Of a DNA stretch of 64,000 bases, positions 14,451-30,815 are shown in pieces. The notes under the pieces are model-generated. The model was not told where the DNA came from. It was given only the letters and a program-made list of their open reading frames with translations, and did not search any database. Made by a program: the position numbers and the translations under genes. The stretch is taken from assembly GCF_050948215.1 (NCBI RefSeq), contig NW_027488966.1, positions 115,695-179,694 of the forward strand, given 5' to 3'. Origin of the DNA: Halictus rubicundus (taxonomy: Eukaryota; Arthropoda; Insecta; Hymenoptera; Halictidae). Numbering within the stretch: position 1 is the stretch's first letter; each line of letters begins with the position of its first letter.

Positions 14451-16439
14451 AATATACGATAGGATAGGATAGAGGGTAGGATAGGATAGAGGATAGGATA
14501 GGATAGAGGATACGATAGGATAGAGGATACGATAGGATAGAGGATACGATAGGATAGGATAGAGAATAGGATAGGATAGAGGATAGGACAGGACAGAGGA
14601 TAGGATAGGATAGAGGATAGGATAGGATAGAGGATACGATAGGAATGAGGATAGGATAGAGAATAGGATAGGATAGAGGATAGGGGATTGGATCGGATAC
14701 AGGATAGGAGACGATAGAGGATAGGATAGTATAGAGGACAGGATAGGATAGAGGATTGGATAGGATAGAGGATTGGATACGATAGAGGGTACGATAGGAT
14801 AGGATAGAGGATAGGATAGGATAGAGGATAGGATAGGATAGAGGATAGGATAGGGTAGAGGATAGGATAGGATAGAGGATAGGATAGGATAGAGGATAGG
14901 ATATGATAGAGGATAGGATAGGATAGAGGATAGGATAGGATAGAGGATATGATAGAATAGATGATAGGATAGGATAGAGGATAGGATAGGATAGAGGATA
15001 GGATATGATAGAGGATAGGATAGGATAGAAGATAGGATAGTATAGATGATAGGATAGGATAGAGGATAGGATAAGATAGAGGATAAGATAGGATAGAGGA
15101 TAGGATAGGATAGAGGATAGGATATGATAGAGGATAGGATAGGATAGAGGATAGGATAGGATAGAGGATAGGATAGGATAGAGGATAGGATAGGATAGAG
15201 GATAGGATAGGATAGAGGATAGGATAGGATAGAGGATAGGATATAATAGAGGATAGGATATGATAGAGGATAGGATAGGATAGAAGATAGGATCGGATAG
15301 AGGATAGGATAGAGGATTGGATAGGATAGAGGATAGGATAAGATAGAGGATAGGGTAGGATAGAGGATAGGATAGGATAGAGGATAGGATAGGATAGAGG
15401 ATAGGATAGGATAGAGGATAGGATTGGATAGAGGATATCATAGGGGATTGGATAGGATAGATGATAGGAGACGATAGAGGATAGGATAGGATAGAGGATA
15501 GGATAGGATAGATGATATTATAGGAAAGAGGAAAGGATATGATAGAGGATACGATATTATAGAGGATAGGATAGGACAGAGGATTGGATAGGATAGAGGA
15601 TAGGATAGAGAATATGATACGGTAGCCGATAGGGGATTGGATCGGATACAGGATAGGAGGCGGTACAGGATAGGATATAATAGGATAGAGAATAGGATAG
15701 GATAGTGGATAGGTTAGGATAGAGGATAAGATAGGATAGAGAATAGGATAGAGGATAGGATAGGATAGAGGATAGGATAGGATAGAGGATAGGATAGGAT
15801 AGAGGATAGGATACGATAGAGGATAGGATAGGGTAGAGGATAGGATAGGATAGAGGATAGGATAGGATAGAGGATAGGATAGGATAGAGGATAGGATAGG
15901 ATAGAGGATAGGATATGATAGAGGATAGGATAGGATAGAAGATAGGATAGGATAGATGATAGGATAGGATAGAGGATAGGATACGATAGAGGATAAGAGA
16001 GGATAGAGGATAGGATAGGATAGAGGATAGGATAGGATAGAGGAGAGGATAGGATAGAGGATAGGATAGGATAGAGGATCGGATAGGATAGAGGATAGGA
16101 TAGGATAGTGGATAGTATAGGATAGAGGATAGGATAGGATAGAGGATAGGATAGGATAGAGGATAGGATAGGATAGAGGATAGGATAGGATAGAGGATAG
16201 GATAGGATAGAGGATAGAATAGGATAGAGTATAGGATAGGATAGAGGATAGGATAGGGTAGAGGATAGGATAGGATAGAGGATAGGATAGGATAGAGGAT
16301 AGGATAGGATAGAAGATAGGATAGGATAGAGGATTGGATAGGATAGAGGATAGGATAAGATAGAGGATAGGATAGGATAGAGGATAGGATAGGATAGAGG
16401 ATAGGATAGGATAGAGGATAGGATAGGATAGAGGATAGG

Positions 16440-18650
16440 ATAGGATAGAGGATAGGATTGGATAGAGGATATCATAGGGGATTGGATAGGATAGATGATA
16501 GGAGACCTTAGGGGATAGGATAGGATAGAGGATAGGATAGGATAGATGATATTATAGGAAAGAGGAAAGGATATGATAGAGGATACGATATTATAGAGGA
16601 TAGGATAGGACAGAGGATTGGATAGGATAGAGGATAGGATAGAGAATATGATACGGTAGACGATAGGGGATTGGATCGGATACAGGATAGGAGGCGGTAC
16701 AGGATAGGATATAATAGGATAGAGAATAGGATAGGATAGAGGATAGGTTAGGATAGAGGATAGGATAGGATAGAGGATAGAATAGGGTAGAGGATAGGAT
16801 AGGATAGAGGATAGGATCGTATAGAGGATATGATAGGGGATTGGATAGGATAGAGGATAGGATAGGATAGAGGATAGGATAGGATAGAGGATAAGAAAGG
16901 ATAGAGGATAGGATAGGATAGAGGATAGGATAGGATAGAGGATAGGATAGGATAGAGGATAGGATAGGATAGAGGATAGGATAGGATAGGATAGAGGATA
17001 GGATAGGATAGAGGATAGGATAGGATAGAGGATAAGATAGGATAGAAGATAGGATAGGATAGATGATAGGATAGGATAGAGGATAGGATAGGATAGAGGA
17101 TAGGATAGGATAGAGGATAGGATAGGATAGAGGATAGGATAGGATACAGGACAGGATAGGATAGAGGATAGGATAGGATAGAGGATAGGATAGGATAGAG
17201 GATAGAATAGGATAGAGGATAGGATAGGATAGAGGATAGGATAGGGTAGAGGATAGGATAGGATAGAGGATAGGATAGGATAGAGGATAGGATATGATAG
17301 AGGATAGGATAGCGTAGAGGATAGGATAGTATAGAGGATAGTATAGGATAGAGGATAGGATAGGATAGAGGATAGGATAGGATAGAGGATAGGATAGGAT
17401 AGAGGATAGGATAGGATAGAGGATAGGATAGGATAGAGGATAGGATAGGATAGAAGATAGGATAGTATAGATGATAGGATAGGATAGAGGATAGGATAAG
17501 ATAGAGGATAAGATAGGATAGAGGATAGGATAGGATAGAGGATAGGATATGATAGAGGATGGGATAGGATAGAGGGTAGGATAGGATAGAGGATAGGATA
17601 GGATAGAGGATAGGATAGGATAGAGGATAGGATTGGATAGAGGATATCATAGGGGATTGGATAGGATAGATGATAGGAGACCTTAGGGGATAGGATAGGA
17701 TAGAGGATAGGATAGGATAGATGATATTATAGGAAAGAGGAAAGGATATGATAGAGGATACGATATTATAGAGGATAGGATAGGACAGAGGATTGGATAG
17801 GATAGAGGATAGGATAGAGAATATGATACGGTAGACGATAGGGGATTGGATCGGATACAGGATAGGAGGCGGTACAGGATAGGATATAATAGGATAGAGA
17901 ATAGGATAGGATAGATTATAGGTTAGGATAGAGGATAGGATAGGATAGAGGATAGAATAGGGTAGAGGATAGGATAGGATAGAGGATAGGATTGGATAGA
18001 GGATATCATAGGGGATTGGATAGGATAGATGATAGGAGACCTTAGGGGAAAGGATAGGATAGAGGATAGGATAGGATAGATGATATTATAGGAAAGAGGA
18101 AAGGATATGATAGAGGATACGATATTATAGAGGATAGGATAGGACAGAGGATTGGATAGGATAGAGGATAGGATAGAGAATATGATACGGTAGACGATAG
18201 GGGATTGGATCGGATACAGGAAAGGAGGCGGTACAGGATAGGATATAATAGGATAGAGAATAGGATAGGATAGAGGATAGGATAGGATAGAGGATAGGAT
18301 AGGATAGAGGATAGAATAGGATAGAGGATAGGATAGGATAGAGGATAGGATAGGGTAGAGGATAGGATAGGATAGAGGATAGGATAGGATAGAGGATAGG
18401 ATAGGATATAGGATAGGATAGGATAGAGGAGAGGATAGGATAGAGGATAGGATAGGATAGAGGATAGGATAGGATAGAGGATAGGATATGATAGAGGATA
18501 GGATAGCGTAGAGGATAGGATAGTATAGAGGATAGTATAGGATAGAGGATAGGATAGGATAGAGGATAGGATAGGATAGAGGATAGGATAGGATAGAGGA
18601 TAGGATAGGATAGAGGATAGGATAGGATAGAGGATAGGATTGGATAGAGG
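16440..18650 (+). repeat. Three local copies marked by the private CCTTAGGGG variant
   Basis: GAGACCTTAGGGG replaces the usual GAGACGATAGAGG at 16506, 17681 and 18040 (CCTTAGG starts). Spacings are 1175 and 359, identical to those of the associated GGCGGTAC sites (16693, 17868, 18227). A variant confined to three adjacent modules with shared spacing indicates a recent local tandem amplification. The third copy adds its own changes, AGGGGAAAGG and CAGGAAAGGAGGCGG. Confidence 0.85.
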
Positions 18651-21600
18651 ATATCATAGGGGATTGGATAGGATAGATGATAGGAGACGATAGAGGATAG
18701 GATAGGATAGAGGATAGGATAGGATAGATGATATTATAGGAAAGAGGAAAGGATATGATAGAGGATACGATATTATAGAGGATAGGATAGGACAGAGGAT
18801 TGGATAGGATAGAGGATAGGATAGAGAATATGATACGGTAGACGATAGGGGATTGGATCGGATACAGGATAGGAGGCGGTACAGGATAGGATATAATAGG
18901 ATAGAGAATAGGATAGGATAGAGGATAGGTTAGGATAGAGGATAGGATAGGATAGAGGATAGAATAGGGTAGAGGATAGGATAGGATAGAGGATAGGATC
19001 GGATAGAGGATATGATAGCGGATTGGATAGGATAGAGGATAGGATAGGATAGAGGATAGGAAAGGATAAAGGATAGGATAAGATAGAGGATACGATAGGA
19101 TAGGATAGAGAATAGGATAGGATAGAGGATAGGACAGGACAGAGGATAGGATAGGATAGAGGATAGGATAGGATAGAGGATACGATAGGAATGAGGATAG
19201 GATAGAGAATAGGATAGGATAGAGGATAGGGGATTGGATCGGATACAGGATAGGAGACGATAGAGGATAGGATAGTATAGAGGATAGGATAGGATAGAGG
19301 ATATGATAGGATAGAGGATAGGATAGGATAGAGGATAGTATAGGATAGAGGATAGGATAGGATAGAGGATAGGATAGGATAGAGGATAGGATAGGATAGA
19401 GGATAGGATAGGATAGAGGATAGGATAGGATAGAGGATAGGATAGGATAGAGGATAGGATAGGATAGAGGATAGGATAGGATAGAGGATAATATAGGGTA
19501 GAGGATAGGATACGATAGAGGATACGATAGGATAGGATAGAGAATAGGATAGGATAGAGGATAGGACAGGACAGAGGATAGGATAGGATAGAGGATAGGA
19601 TAGGATAGAGGATACGATAGGAATGAGGATAGGATAGAGAATAGGATAGGATAGAGGATAGGGGATTGGATCGGATACAGGATAGGAGACGATAGAGGAT
19701 AGGATAGTATAGAGGATAGGATAGGATAGAGGATATGATAGGATAGAGGATAGGATGGGATAGTGGATAGTATAGGATAGGGGATAGGATAGGATAGAGG
19801 ATAGGATAGGATAGATAATAGGATAGGATAGAGGATAGGATAGGATAGAGGATAGGATATGATAGAGGATAGGATAGGATAGAAGATAGGATAGTATAGA
19901 TGATAGGATAGGATAGAGGATAGGATAAGATAGAGGATAAGATAGGATAGAGGATAGGATAGGATAGAGGATAGGATATGATAGAGGATAGGATAGGATA
20001 GAGGATAGGATAGGATAGAGGATAGGATAGGATAGAGGATAGGATAGGATAGAGGATAGGATAGGATAGAGGATAGGATATAATAGAGGATAGGATATGA
20101 TAGAGGATAGGATAGAATAGAAGATAGGATCGGATAGAGGATAGGATAGAGGATTGGATAGGATAGAGGATAGGATAAGATAGAGGATAGGGTAGGATAG
20201 AGGATAGGATAGGATAGAGGATAGGATAGGATAGAGGATAGGATAGGATAGAGGATAGGATTGGATAGAGGATATCATAGGGGATTGGATAGGATAGATG
20301 ATAGGAGACGATAGAGGATAGGATAGGATAGAGGATAGGATAGGATAGATGATATTATAGGAAAGAGGAAAGGATATGATAGAGGATACGATATTATAGA
20401 GGATAGGATAGGACAGAGGATTGGATAGGATAGAGGATAGGATAGAGAATATGATACGGTAGCCGATAGGGGATTGGATCGGATACAGGATAGGAGGCGG
20501 TACAGGATAGGATATAATAGGATAGAGAATAGGATAGGATAGAGGATAGGTTAGGATAGAGGATAAGATAGGATAGAGAATAGGATAGAGGATAGGATAG
20601 GATAGAGGATAGGATAGGATAGAGGATAGGATAGGATAGAGGATAGGATACGATAGAGGATAGGATAGGGTAGAGGATAGGATAGGATAGAGGATAGGAT
20701 AGGATAGAGGATAGGATAGGATAGAGGATAGGATAGGATAGAGGATAGGATATGATAGAGGATAGGATAGGATAGAAGATAGGATAGGATAGATGATAGG
20801 ATAGGATAGAGGATAGGATACGATAGAGGATAAGAGAGGATAGAGGATAGGATAGGATAGAGGAGAGGATAGGATAAATGATAGGATAGGATAGAGGATA
20901 GGATATGATAGAGGATAGGATAGGATAGACGATAGGATAGGATAGAGGATAGGATAGGATAGAGGATATGATACGGTACACGATAGGGGATTGGATCGGA
21001 TACAGGATAGGAGGCGGTACAGGATAGGATATAATAGGATAGAGAATAGGATAGGATAGAGGATAGGATAGGATAGAGGATAGGATGGGATGGAGGATAG
21101 GATAGGATAGAGGATAGGATAGGATAGAGGATAGGATAGGATAGAGGATAGGATAGGGTAGAGGATAGGATAGGATAGAGGATAGGATAGGATAGATGAT
21201 AGGATAGGATAGAGGATAGGATAGAGGATAGGATAGGATAGAGGATACGATAGGAATGAGGATAGGATAGAGAATAGGATAGGATAGAGGATAGGGGATT
21301 GGATCGGATACAGGATAGGAGACGATAGAGGATAGGATAGTATAGAGGATAGGATAGGATAGAGGATATGATAGGATAGAGGATAGGATACGATAGAGGA
21401 TAGGATAGGATAGAGGATAGGATAGGATAGAAGATAGGATAGGATAGAGGATAGGATAGGATAGAGGATAGGATAGGATAGAGGATAGGATTGGATAGAG
21501 GATATCATAGGGGATTGGATAGGATAGATGATAGGAGACGATAGAGGATAGGATAGGATAGAGGATAGGATAGGATAGATGATATTATCGGAAAGAGGAA

Positions 21601-21699
21601 AGGATATGATAGAGGATACGATATTATAGAGGATAGGATAGGACAGAGGATTGGATAGGATAGAGGATAGGATAGAGAATATGATACGGTAGACGATAG

Positions 21700-24600
21700 G
21701 GGATTGGATCGGATACAGGATAGGAGGCGGTACAGGATAGGATATAATAGGATAGAGAATAGGATAGGATAGAGGATAGGTTAGGATAGAGGATAGGATA
21801 GGATAGAGGATAGAATAGGGTAGAGGATAGGATAGGATAGAGGATAGGATCGTATAGAGGATATGATAGGGGATTGGATAGGATAGAGGATAGGATAGGA
21901 TAGAGGATAGGATAGGATAGAGGATAAGAAAGGATAGAGGATAGGATAGGATAGAGGATAGGATAGGATAGAGGATAGGATAGGATAGAGGATAGGATAG
22001 GATAGGATAGAGGATAGGATAGGATAGAGGATAGGATAGGATAGAGGATAGGATAGGATAGAGGATAAGATAGGATAGAAGATAGGATAGGATAGATGAT
22101 AGGATAGGATAGAGGATAGGATAGGATAGAGGATAGGATAGGATAGAGGATAGGATAGGATAGAGGATAGGATAGGATAGAGGATAGGATAGGATAGAGG
22201 ATAGGATAGGATACAGGATAGGATAGGATAGAGGATAGGATAGGATAGAGGATAGGATAGGATAGAGGATAGAATAGGATAGAGGATAGGATAGGATAGA
22301 GGATAGGATAGGGTAGAGGATAGGATAGGATAGAGGATAGGATAGGATAGAGGATAGGATAGGATATAGGATAGGATAGGATAGAGGAGAGGATAGGATA
22401 GAGGATAGGATAGGATAGAGGATAGGATAGGATAGAGGATAGGATAGGATAGAGGATAGGATAGGATAGAGGATAGGATAGGATAGAGGATAGGATAGGA
22501 TAGAGGATAGGATTGGATAGAGGATATCATAGGGGATTGGATAGGATAGATGATAGGAGACGATAGAGGATAGGATAGGATAGAGGATAGGATAGGATAG
22601 ATGATATTATAGGAAAGAGGAAAGGATATGATAGAGGATACGATATTATAGAGGATAGGATAGGACAGAGGATTGGATAGGATAGAGGATAGGACAGAGA
22701 ATATGATACGGTAGACGATAGGGGATTGGATCGGATACAGGATAGGAGGCGGTACAGGATAGGATATAATAGGATAGAGAATAGGATAGGATAGAGGATA
22801 GGTTAGGATAGAGGATAGGATAGGATAGAGGATATAATAGGGTAGAGGATAGGATAGGATAGAGGATAGGATCGGATAGAGGATATGATAGGGGATTGGA
22901 TAGGATAGAGGATAGGATAGGATAGAGGATAGAAAAGGATAGAGGATAGGATAAGATAGAGGATACGATAGGATAGGATAGAGAATAGGATAGGATAGAG
23001 GATAGGACAGGACAGAGGATAGGATAGGATAGAGGATAGGATAGGATAGAGGATACGATAGGAATGAGGATAGGATAGAGAATAGGATAGGATAGAGGAT
23101 AGGGGATTGGATCGGATACAGGATAGGAGACGATAGAGGATAGGATAGTATAGAGGATAGGATAGGATAGAGGATATGATAGGATAGAGGATAGGATAGG
23201 ATAGAGGATAGTATAGGATAGAGGATAGGATAGGATAGAGGATAGGATAGGATAGAGGATAGGATAGGATAGAGGATAGGATAGGATGGAGGATAGTATA
23301 GGATAGAGGATAGGATAGGATAGAGGATAGGATAGGATAGAGGATAGGATAGGATAGAGGATAGGGTAGGATAGAGGATAGGATAGGGTAGAGGATAGGA
23401 TACGATAGAGGATACGATAGGATAGGATAGAGAATAGGATAGGATAGAGGATAGGACAGGACAGAGGATAGGATAGGATAGAGGATAGGATAGGATAGAG
23501 GATACGATAGGAATGAGGATAGGATAGAGAATAGGATAGGATAGAGGATAGGGGATTGGATCGGATACAGGATAGGAGACGATAGAGGATAGGATAGTAT
23601 AGAGGATAGGATAGGATAGAGGATATGATAGGATAGAGGATAGGATGGGATAGAGGGTAGTATAGGATAGAGGATAGGATAGGATAGAGGATAGGATAGG
23701 ATAGAAGATAGGATAGGATAGAGGATAGGATAGGATAGAGTATAGGATAGGATAGAGGATAGGATAGGATAGAGGATAGGGTAGGATAGATAATAGGATA
23801 GGATAGAGGATAGGATAGGATAGAGGATAGGATATGATAGAGGATAGGATAGGATAGAAGATAGGATATGATAGAGGATAGGATAGGATAGAGGATAGGA
23901 TAGGATAGAGGATAGGATAGGATAGAGGATAGGATAGGATAGAGGATAGGATAGGATAGAGGATAGGATAGGATAGAGGATAAGATATAATAGAGGATAG
24001 GATATGATACAGGATAGGATAGGATAGAAGATAGGATCGGATAGAGGATAGGATAGAGGATTGGATAGGATAGAGGATAGGATAAGATAGAGGATAGGGT
24101 AGGATAGAGGATAGGATAGGATAGAGGATAGGATAGGATAGAGGATAGGATAGGATAGAGGAAAGGATATGATAGAGGATACGATATTATAGAGGATAGG
24201 ATAGGACAGAGGATTGGATAGGATAGAGGATAGGATAGAGAATATGATACGGTAGCCGATAGGGGATTGGATCGGATACAGGATAGGAGGCGGTACAGGA
24301 TATAATATAATAGGATAGAGAATAGGATAGGATAGAGGATAGGTTAGGATAGAGGATAAGATAGGATAGAGGATAGGATAGAGGATAGGATAGGATAGAG
24401 GATAGGATAGGATAGAGGATAGGATAGGATAGAGGATAGGATAGGATAGAGGATAGGATACGATAGAGGATAGGATAGGATAGAGGATAGGATAGGATAG
24501 AGGATAGGATAGGATAGAGGATAGGATAGAGGATAGGATAGGATAGAGGATAGGATAGGATAGAGGATAGGATATGATAGAGGATAGGATAGGATAGAAG

Positions 24601-27600
24601 ATAGGATAGGATAGATGATAGGATAGGATAGAGGATAGGATACGATAGAGGATATGAGAGGATAGAGGATAGGATAGGATAGAGGATAGGATAGGATAGA
24701 GGAGAGGATAGGATAGAGGAGAGGATAGGATAAATGATAGGATAGGATAGAGGATAGGATATGATAGAGGATAGGATAGGATAGACGATAGGATAGGATA
24801 GAGGATAGGATAGGATAGAGGATAGGATAGGATAGAGGATCGGATAGGATAGAGGATAGGATAGGATAGTGGATAGGATAGGATAGAGGATAGGATAGGA
24901 TAGAGGATAGGATATGATAGAGGATAGGATAGGATAGAAGATAGGATAGGATAGATGATAGGATAGGATAGAGGATAGGATACGATAGAGGATATGAGAG
25001 GATAGAGGATAGGATAGGATAGAGGATAGGATAGGATAGAGGAGAGGATAGGATAAATGATAGGATTGGATAGAGGATAGGATATGATACGGGATATGAT
25101 AGGATAGAGGATAGGATACGATAGAGGATAGGATAGGATAGAGGATAGGATAGGATAGAAGATAGGATAGGATAGAGGATAGGATAGGATAGAGGATAGG
25201 ATAGGATAGAGGATAGGATTGGATAGAAGATAGGATAGGATAGATGATAGGATAGGATAGAGGATAGGATACGATAGAGGATATGAGAGGATAGAGGATA
25301 GGATTGGATAGAGGATAGGATATGATAGAGGATATGATAGGATAGAGGATAGGATACGATAGAGGATAGGATAGGATAGAGGATAGGATAGGATAGAAGA
25401 TAGGATAGGACAGAGGATTGGATAGGATAGAGGATAGGATAGAGAATATGATACGGTAGACGATAGGGGATTGGATCGGATACAGGATAGGAGGCGGTAC
25501 AGGATAGGATATAATAGGATAGAGAATAGGATAGGATAGAGGATAGGTTAGGATAGAGGATAGGATAGGATAGAGGATAGAATAGGGTAGAGGATAGGAT
25601 AGGATAGAGGATAGGATCGTATAGAGGATATGATAGGGGATTGGATAGGATAGAGGATAGGATAGGATAGAGGATAGGATAGGATAGAGGATAAGAAAGG
25701 ATAGAGGATAGGATAGGATAGAGGATAGGATAGGATAGAGGATAGGATAGGATAGAGGATAGGATAGGATAGGATAGAGGATAGGATAGGATAGAGGATA
25801 GGATAGGATAGAGGATAGGATAGGATAGAGGATAAGATAGGATAGAAGATAGGATAGGATAGATGATAGGATAGGATAGAGGATAGGATAGGATAGAGGA
25901 TAGGATAGGATAGAGGATAGGATAGGATAGAGGATAGGATAGGATAGAGGATAGGATAGGATAGAGGATAGGATAGGATACAGGATAGGATAGGATAGAG
26001 GATAGGATAGGATAGAGGATAGGATAGGATAGAGGATAGAATAGGATAGAGGATAGGATAGGATAGAGGATAGGATAGGATAGAGGATAGGATAGGATAG
26101 AGGATAGGATAGGATAGAGGATAGGATAGGATAGAGGATAGGATTGGATAGAGGATATCATAGGGGATTGGATAGGATAGATGATAGGAGACGATAGAGG
26201 ATAGGATAGGATAGAGGATAGGATAGGATAGATGATATTATAGGAAAGAGGAAAGGATATGATAGAGGATACGATATTATAGAGGATAGGATAGGACAGA
26301 GGATTGGATAGGATAGAGGATAGGACAGAGAATATGATACGGTAGACGATAGGGGATTGGATCGGATACAGGATAGGAGGCGGTACAGGATAGGATATAA
26401 TAGGATAGAGAATAGGATAGGATAGAGGATAGGTTAGGATAGAGGATAGGATAGGATAGAGGATAGAATAGGGTAGAGGATAGGATAGGATAGAGGATAG
26501 GATCGGATAGAGGATATGATAGGGGATTGGATAGGATAGAGGATAGGATAGGATAGAGGATAGAAAAGGATAGAGGATAGGATAAGATAGAGGATACGAT
26601 AGGATAGGATAGAGAATAGGATAGGATAGAGGATAGGACAGGACAGAGGATAGGATAGGATAGAGGATAGGATAGGATAGAGGATACGATAGGAATGAGG
26701 ATAGGATAGAGAATAGGATAGGATAGAGGATAGGGGATTGGATCGGATACAGGATAGGAGACGATAGAGGATAGGATAGTATAGAGGATAGGATAGGATA
26801 GAGGATATGATAGGATAGAGGATAGGATAGGATAGAGGATAGTATAGGATAGAGGATAGGATAGGATAGAGGATAGGATAGGATAGAGGATAGGATAGGA
26901 TAGAGGATAGGATAGGATAGAGGATAGGATAGGATAGAGGATAGGATAGGATAGAGGATAGGATAGGATAGAGGATAGGATAGGATAGAGGATAGGGTAG
27001 GATAGAGGATAGGATAGGGTAGAGGATAGGATACGATAGAGGATACGATAGGATAGGATAGAGAATAGGATAGGATAGAGGATAGGATAGGATAGAGGAT
27101 ATGATAGGATAGAGGATAGGATGGGATAGAGGGTAGTATAGGATAGAGGATAGGATAGGATAGAGGATAGGATAGGATAGAGGATAGGATAGGATAGAGG
27201 ATAGGATAGGATAGAGTATAGGATAGGATAGAGGATAGGATAGGATAGAGGATAGGGTAGGATAGATAATAGGATAGGATAGAGGATAGGATAGGATAGA
27301 GGATAGGATATGATAGAGGATAGGATAGGATAGAAGATAGGATAGTATAGATGATTGGATAGGATAGAGGATAGGATAAGATAGAGGATAAGATAGGATA
27401 GAGGATAGGATAGGATAGAGGATAGGATATGATAGAGGATAGGATAGGATAGAGGATAGGATAGGATAGAGGATAGGATAGGATAGAGGATAGGATAGGA
27501 TAGAGGATAGGATAGGATAGAGGATAGGATAGGATAGAGGATAAGATATAATAGAGGATAGGATATGATACAGGATAGGATAGGATAGAAGATAGGATCG

Positions 27601-27900
27601 GATAGAGGATAGGATAGAGGATTGGATAGGATAGAGGATAGGATAAGATAGAGGATAGGGTAGGATAGAGGATAGGATAGGATAGAGGATAGGATAGGAT
27701 AGAGGATAGGATAGGATAGAGGAAAGGATATGATAGAGGATACGATATTATAGAGGATAGGATAGGACAGAGGATTGGATAGGATAGAGGATAGGATAGA
27801 GAATATGATACGGTAGCCGATAGGGGATTGGATCGGATACAGGATAGGAGGCGGTACAGGATAGGATATAATAGGATAGAGAATAGGATAGGATAGAGGA
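21700..27900 (+). repeat. ~3.6-kb tandem duplication within domain B
   Basis: Modules at 22748 and 24289 match those at 26379 and 27850, with offsets 3631 and 3561. The 22748 and 26379 modules share a private AGGACAGAGAATATG variant, and the 24289 and 27850 modules both carry GTAGCCGAT. The 70-bp change of offset reflects an indel between the copies. Edges are approximate. Confidence 0.7.
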
Positions 27901-30815
27901 TAGGTTAGGATAGAGGATAAGATAGGATAGAGGATAGGATAGAGGATAGGATAGGATAGAGGATAGGATAGGATAGAGGATAGGATAGGATAGAGGATAG
28001 GATACGATAGAGGATAGGATAGGATAGAGGATAGGATAGGATAGAGGATAGGATAGGATAGAGGATAGGATAGAGGATAGGATAGGATAGAGGATAGGAT
28101 AGGATAGAGGATAGGATATGATAGAGGATAGGATAGGATAGAAGATAGGATAGGATAGATGATAGGATAGGATAGAGGATAGGATACGATAGAGGATATG
28201 AGAGGATAGAGGATAGGATAGGATAGAGGATAGGATAGGATAGAGGAGAGGATAGGATAGAGGAGAGGATAGGATAAATGATAGGATAGGATAGAGGATA
28301 GGATATGATAGAGGATAGGATAGGATAGACGATAGGATAGGATAGAGGATAGGATAGGATAGAGGATAGGATAGGATAGAGGATCGGATAGGATAGAGGA
28401 TAGGATAGGATAGTGGATAGGATAGGATAGAGGATAGGATAGGATAGAGGATAGGATATGATAGAGGATAGGATAGGATAGAAGATAGGATAGGATAGAT
28501 GATAGGATAGGATAGAGGATAGGATACGATAGAGGATATGAGAGGATAGAGGATAGGATAGGATAGAGGATAGGATAGGATAGAGGAGAGGATAGGATAA
28601 ATGATAGGATTGGATAGAGGATAGGATATGATAGAGGATAGGATAGGATAGACGATAGGATAGGATAGAGGATAGGATAGGATAGAGGATAGGATAGGAT
28701 AGAGGATCGGATAGGATAGAGGATAGGATAGGATAGTGGATAGGATAGGATAGAGGATAGGATAGGATAGAGGATAGGATATGATAGAGGATAGGATAGG
28801 ATAGAAGATAGGATAGGATAGATGATAGGATAGGATAGAGGATAGGATACGATAGAGGATATGAGAGGATAGAGGATAGGATAGGATAGAGGATAGGATA
28901 GGATAGAGGAGAGGATAGGATAGAGGATAGGATAGGATGGAGGATCGGATAGGATAGAGGATAGGATAGGATAGACGATAGGATAGGATAGAGGATAGGA
29001 TAGGATAGAGGATAGGATAGGATAGAGGATCGGGTAGGATAGAGGATAGGATAGGATAGTGGATAGTATAGGATAGAGGATAGGATAGGATAGAGGATAG
29101 GATAGGATAGAGGATAGGATAGGATAGAGGATAGGATAGGATAGAGGATAGGATAGGATAGAGGATAGAATAGGATAGAGTATAGGATAGGATAGAGGAT
29201 AGGATAGGGTAGAGGATAGGATAGGATAGAGGATAGGATAGGATAGAGGATAGGATAGGATAGAGGATAGAATATGATAGAGGATAGGATAGCATAGAGG
29301 ATAGGATAGTATAGAGGATAGTATAGGATAGAGGATAGGATAGGATAGAGGATAGGATAGGATAGAGGATAGGATAGGATAGCGGATAGGATAGGATAGA
29401 GGATAGGATAGGATAGAGGATAGGATTGGATAGAGGATATCATAGGGGATTGGATAGGATAGATGATAGGAGACGATAGATGATGGGATATGATAGAGGA
29501 TAGGATAGGATAGATGATATTATAGGACAGAGGAAAGGATATGATAGAGGATACGATATTATAGAGGATAGGATAGGACAGAGGATTGGATAGGATAGAG
29601 GATAGGATAGAGAATATGATACGGTAGACGATAGGGGATTGGATCGGATACAGGATAGGAGGCGGTACAGGATAGGATATAATAGGATGGAGAATAGGAT
29701 AGGATAGAGGATAGGTTAGGATAGAGGATAGGATAGGATAGAGGATAGAATAGGGTAGAGGATAGGATAGGATAGAGGATAGGATCGGATAGAGGATATG
29801 ATAGGGGATTGGATAGGATAGAGGATAGGATAGGATAGAGGATAGGATAGGATAGAGGATAGGAAAGGATAGAGGATAGGATAGGATAGAGGATAGGATA
29901 GGATAGAGGATAGGATAGGATAGAGGATAGGATAGGATAGAGGATAGGATAGGATAGAGGATAGGATAGGATAGAGGATAGGATAGGATAGAGGATAAGA
30001 TAGGATAGAGGATAGGATAGAGGATAGGATAGGATAGAGGATAGGATAGGATAGAGGATAGGATAGGATAGAGGATAGGATACGATAGAGGATAGGATAG
30101 GGTAGAGGATAGGATAGGATAGAGGATAGGATAGGATAGAGGATAGGATAGGATAGAGGCTAGGATAGGATAGAGGATAGGATATGATAGAGGATAGGAT
30201 AGGATAGAAGATAGGATAGGATAGATGATAGGATACGATAGAGGATAGGATACGATAGAGGATAAGAGAGGATAGAGGATAGGATAGGATAGAGGATAGG
30301 ATAGGATAGAGGAGACGATAGGATAAATGATAGGATAGGATAGAGGATAGGATATGATAGAGGATAGGATAGGATAGACGATAGGATAGGATAGAGGATA
30401 GGATAGGATAGAGGATAGGATAGGATGGAGGATCGGATAGGATAGAGGATAGGATAGGATAGAGGATAGGATAGGATAGAGGATAGGATAGGATAGAGGA
30501 TAGGATAGGATAGAAGATAGGATAGGATAGAGGATAGGATAGGATAGAGGATAGGATAGGATAGAGGATAGGATCGGATAGAGGATATGATAGAGGATAG
30601 GATAGGATAGACGATAGGATAGGATAGAGGATAGGATAGGATAGAGGATAGGATAGGATAGAAGATAGGATAGGATAGAGGATAGGATAGGATAGAGGAT
30701 AGGATAGGATAGAGGATAGGATCGGATAGAGGATATGATAGGGGATTGGATAGGATAGAGGATAGGATAGGATAGAGGATAGGATAGGATAGAGGATAGG
30801 ATAGGATAGGATAGA

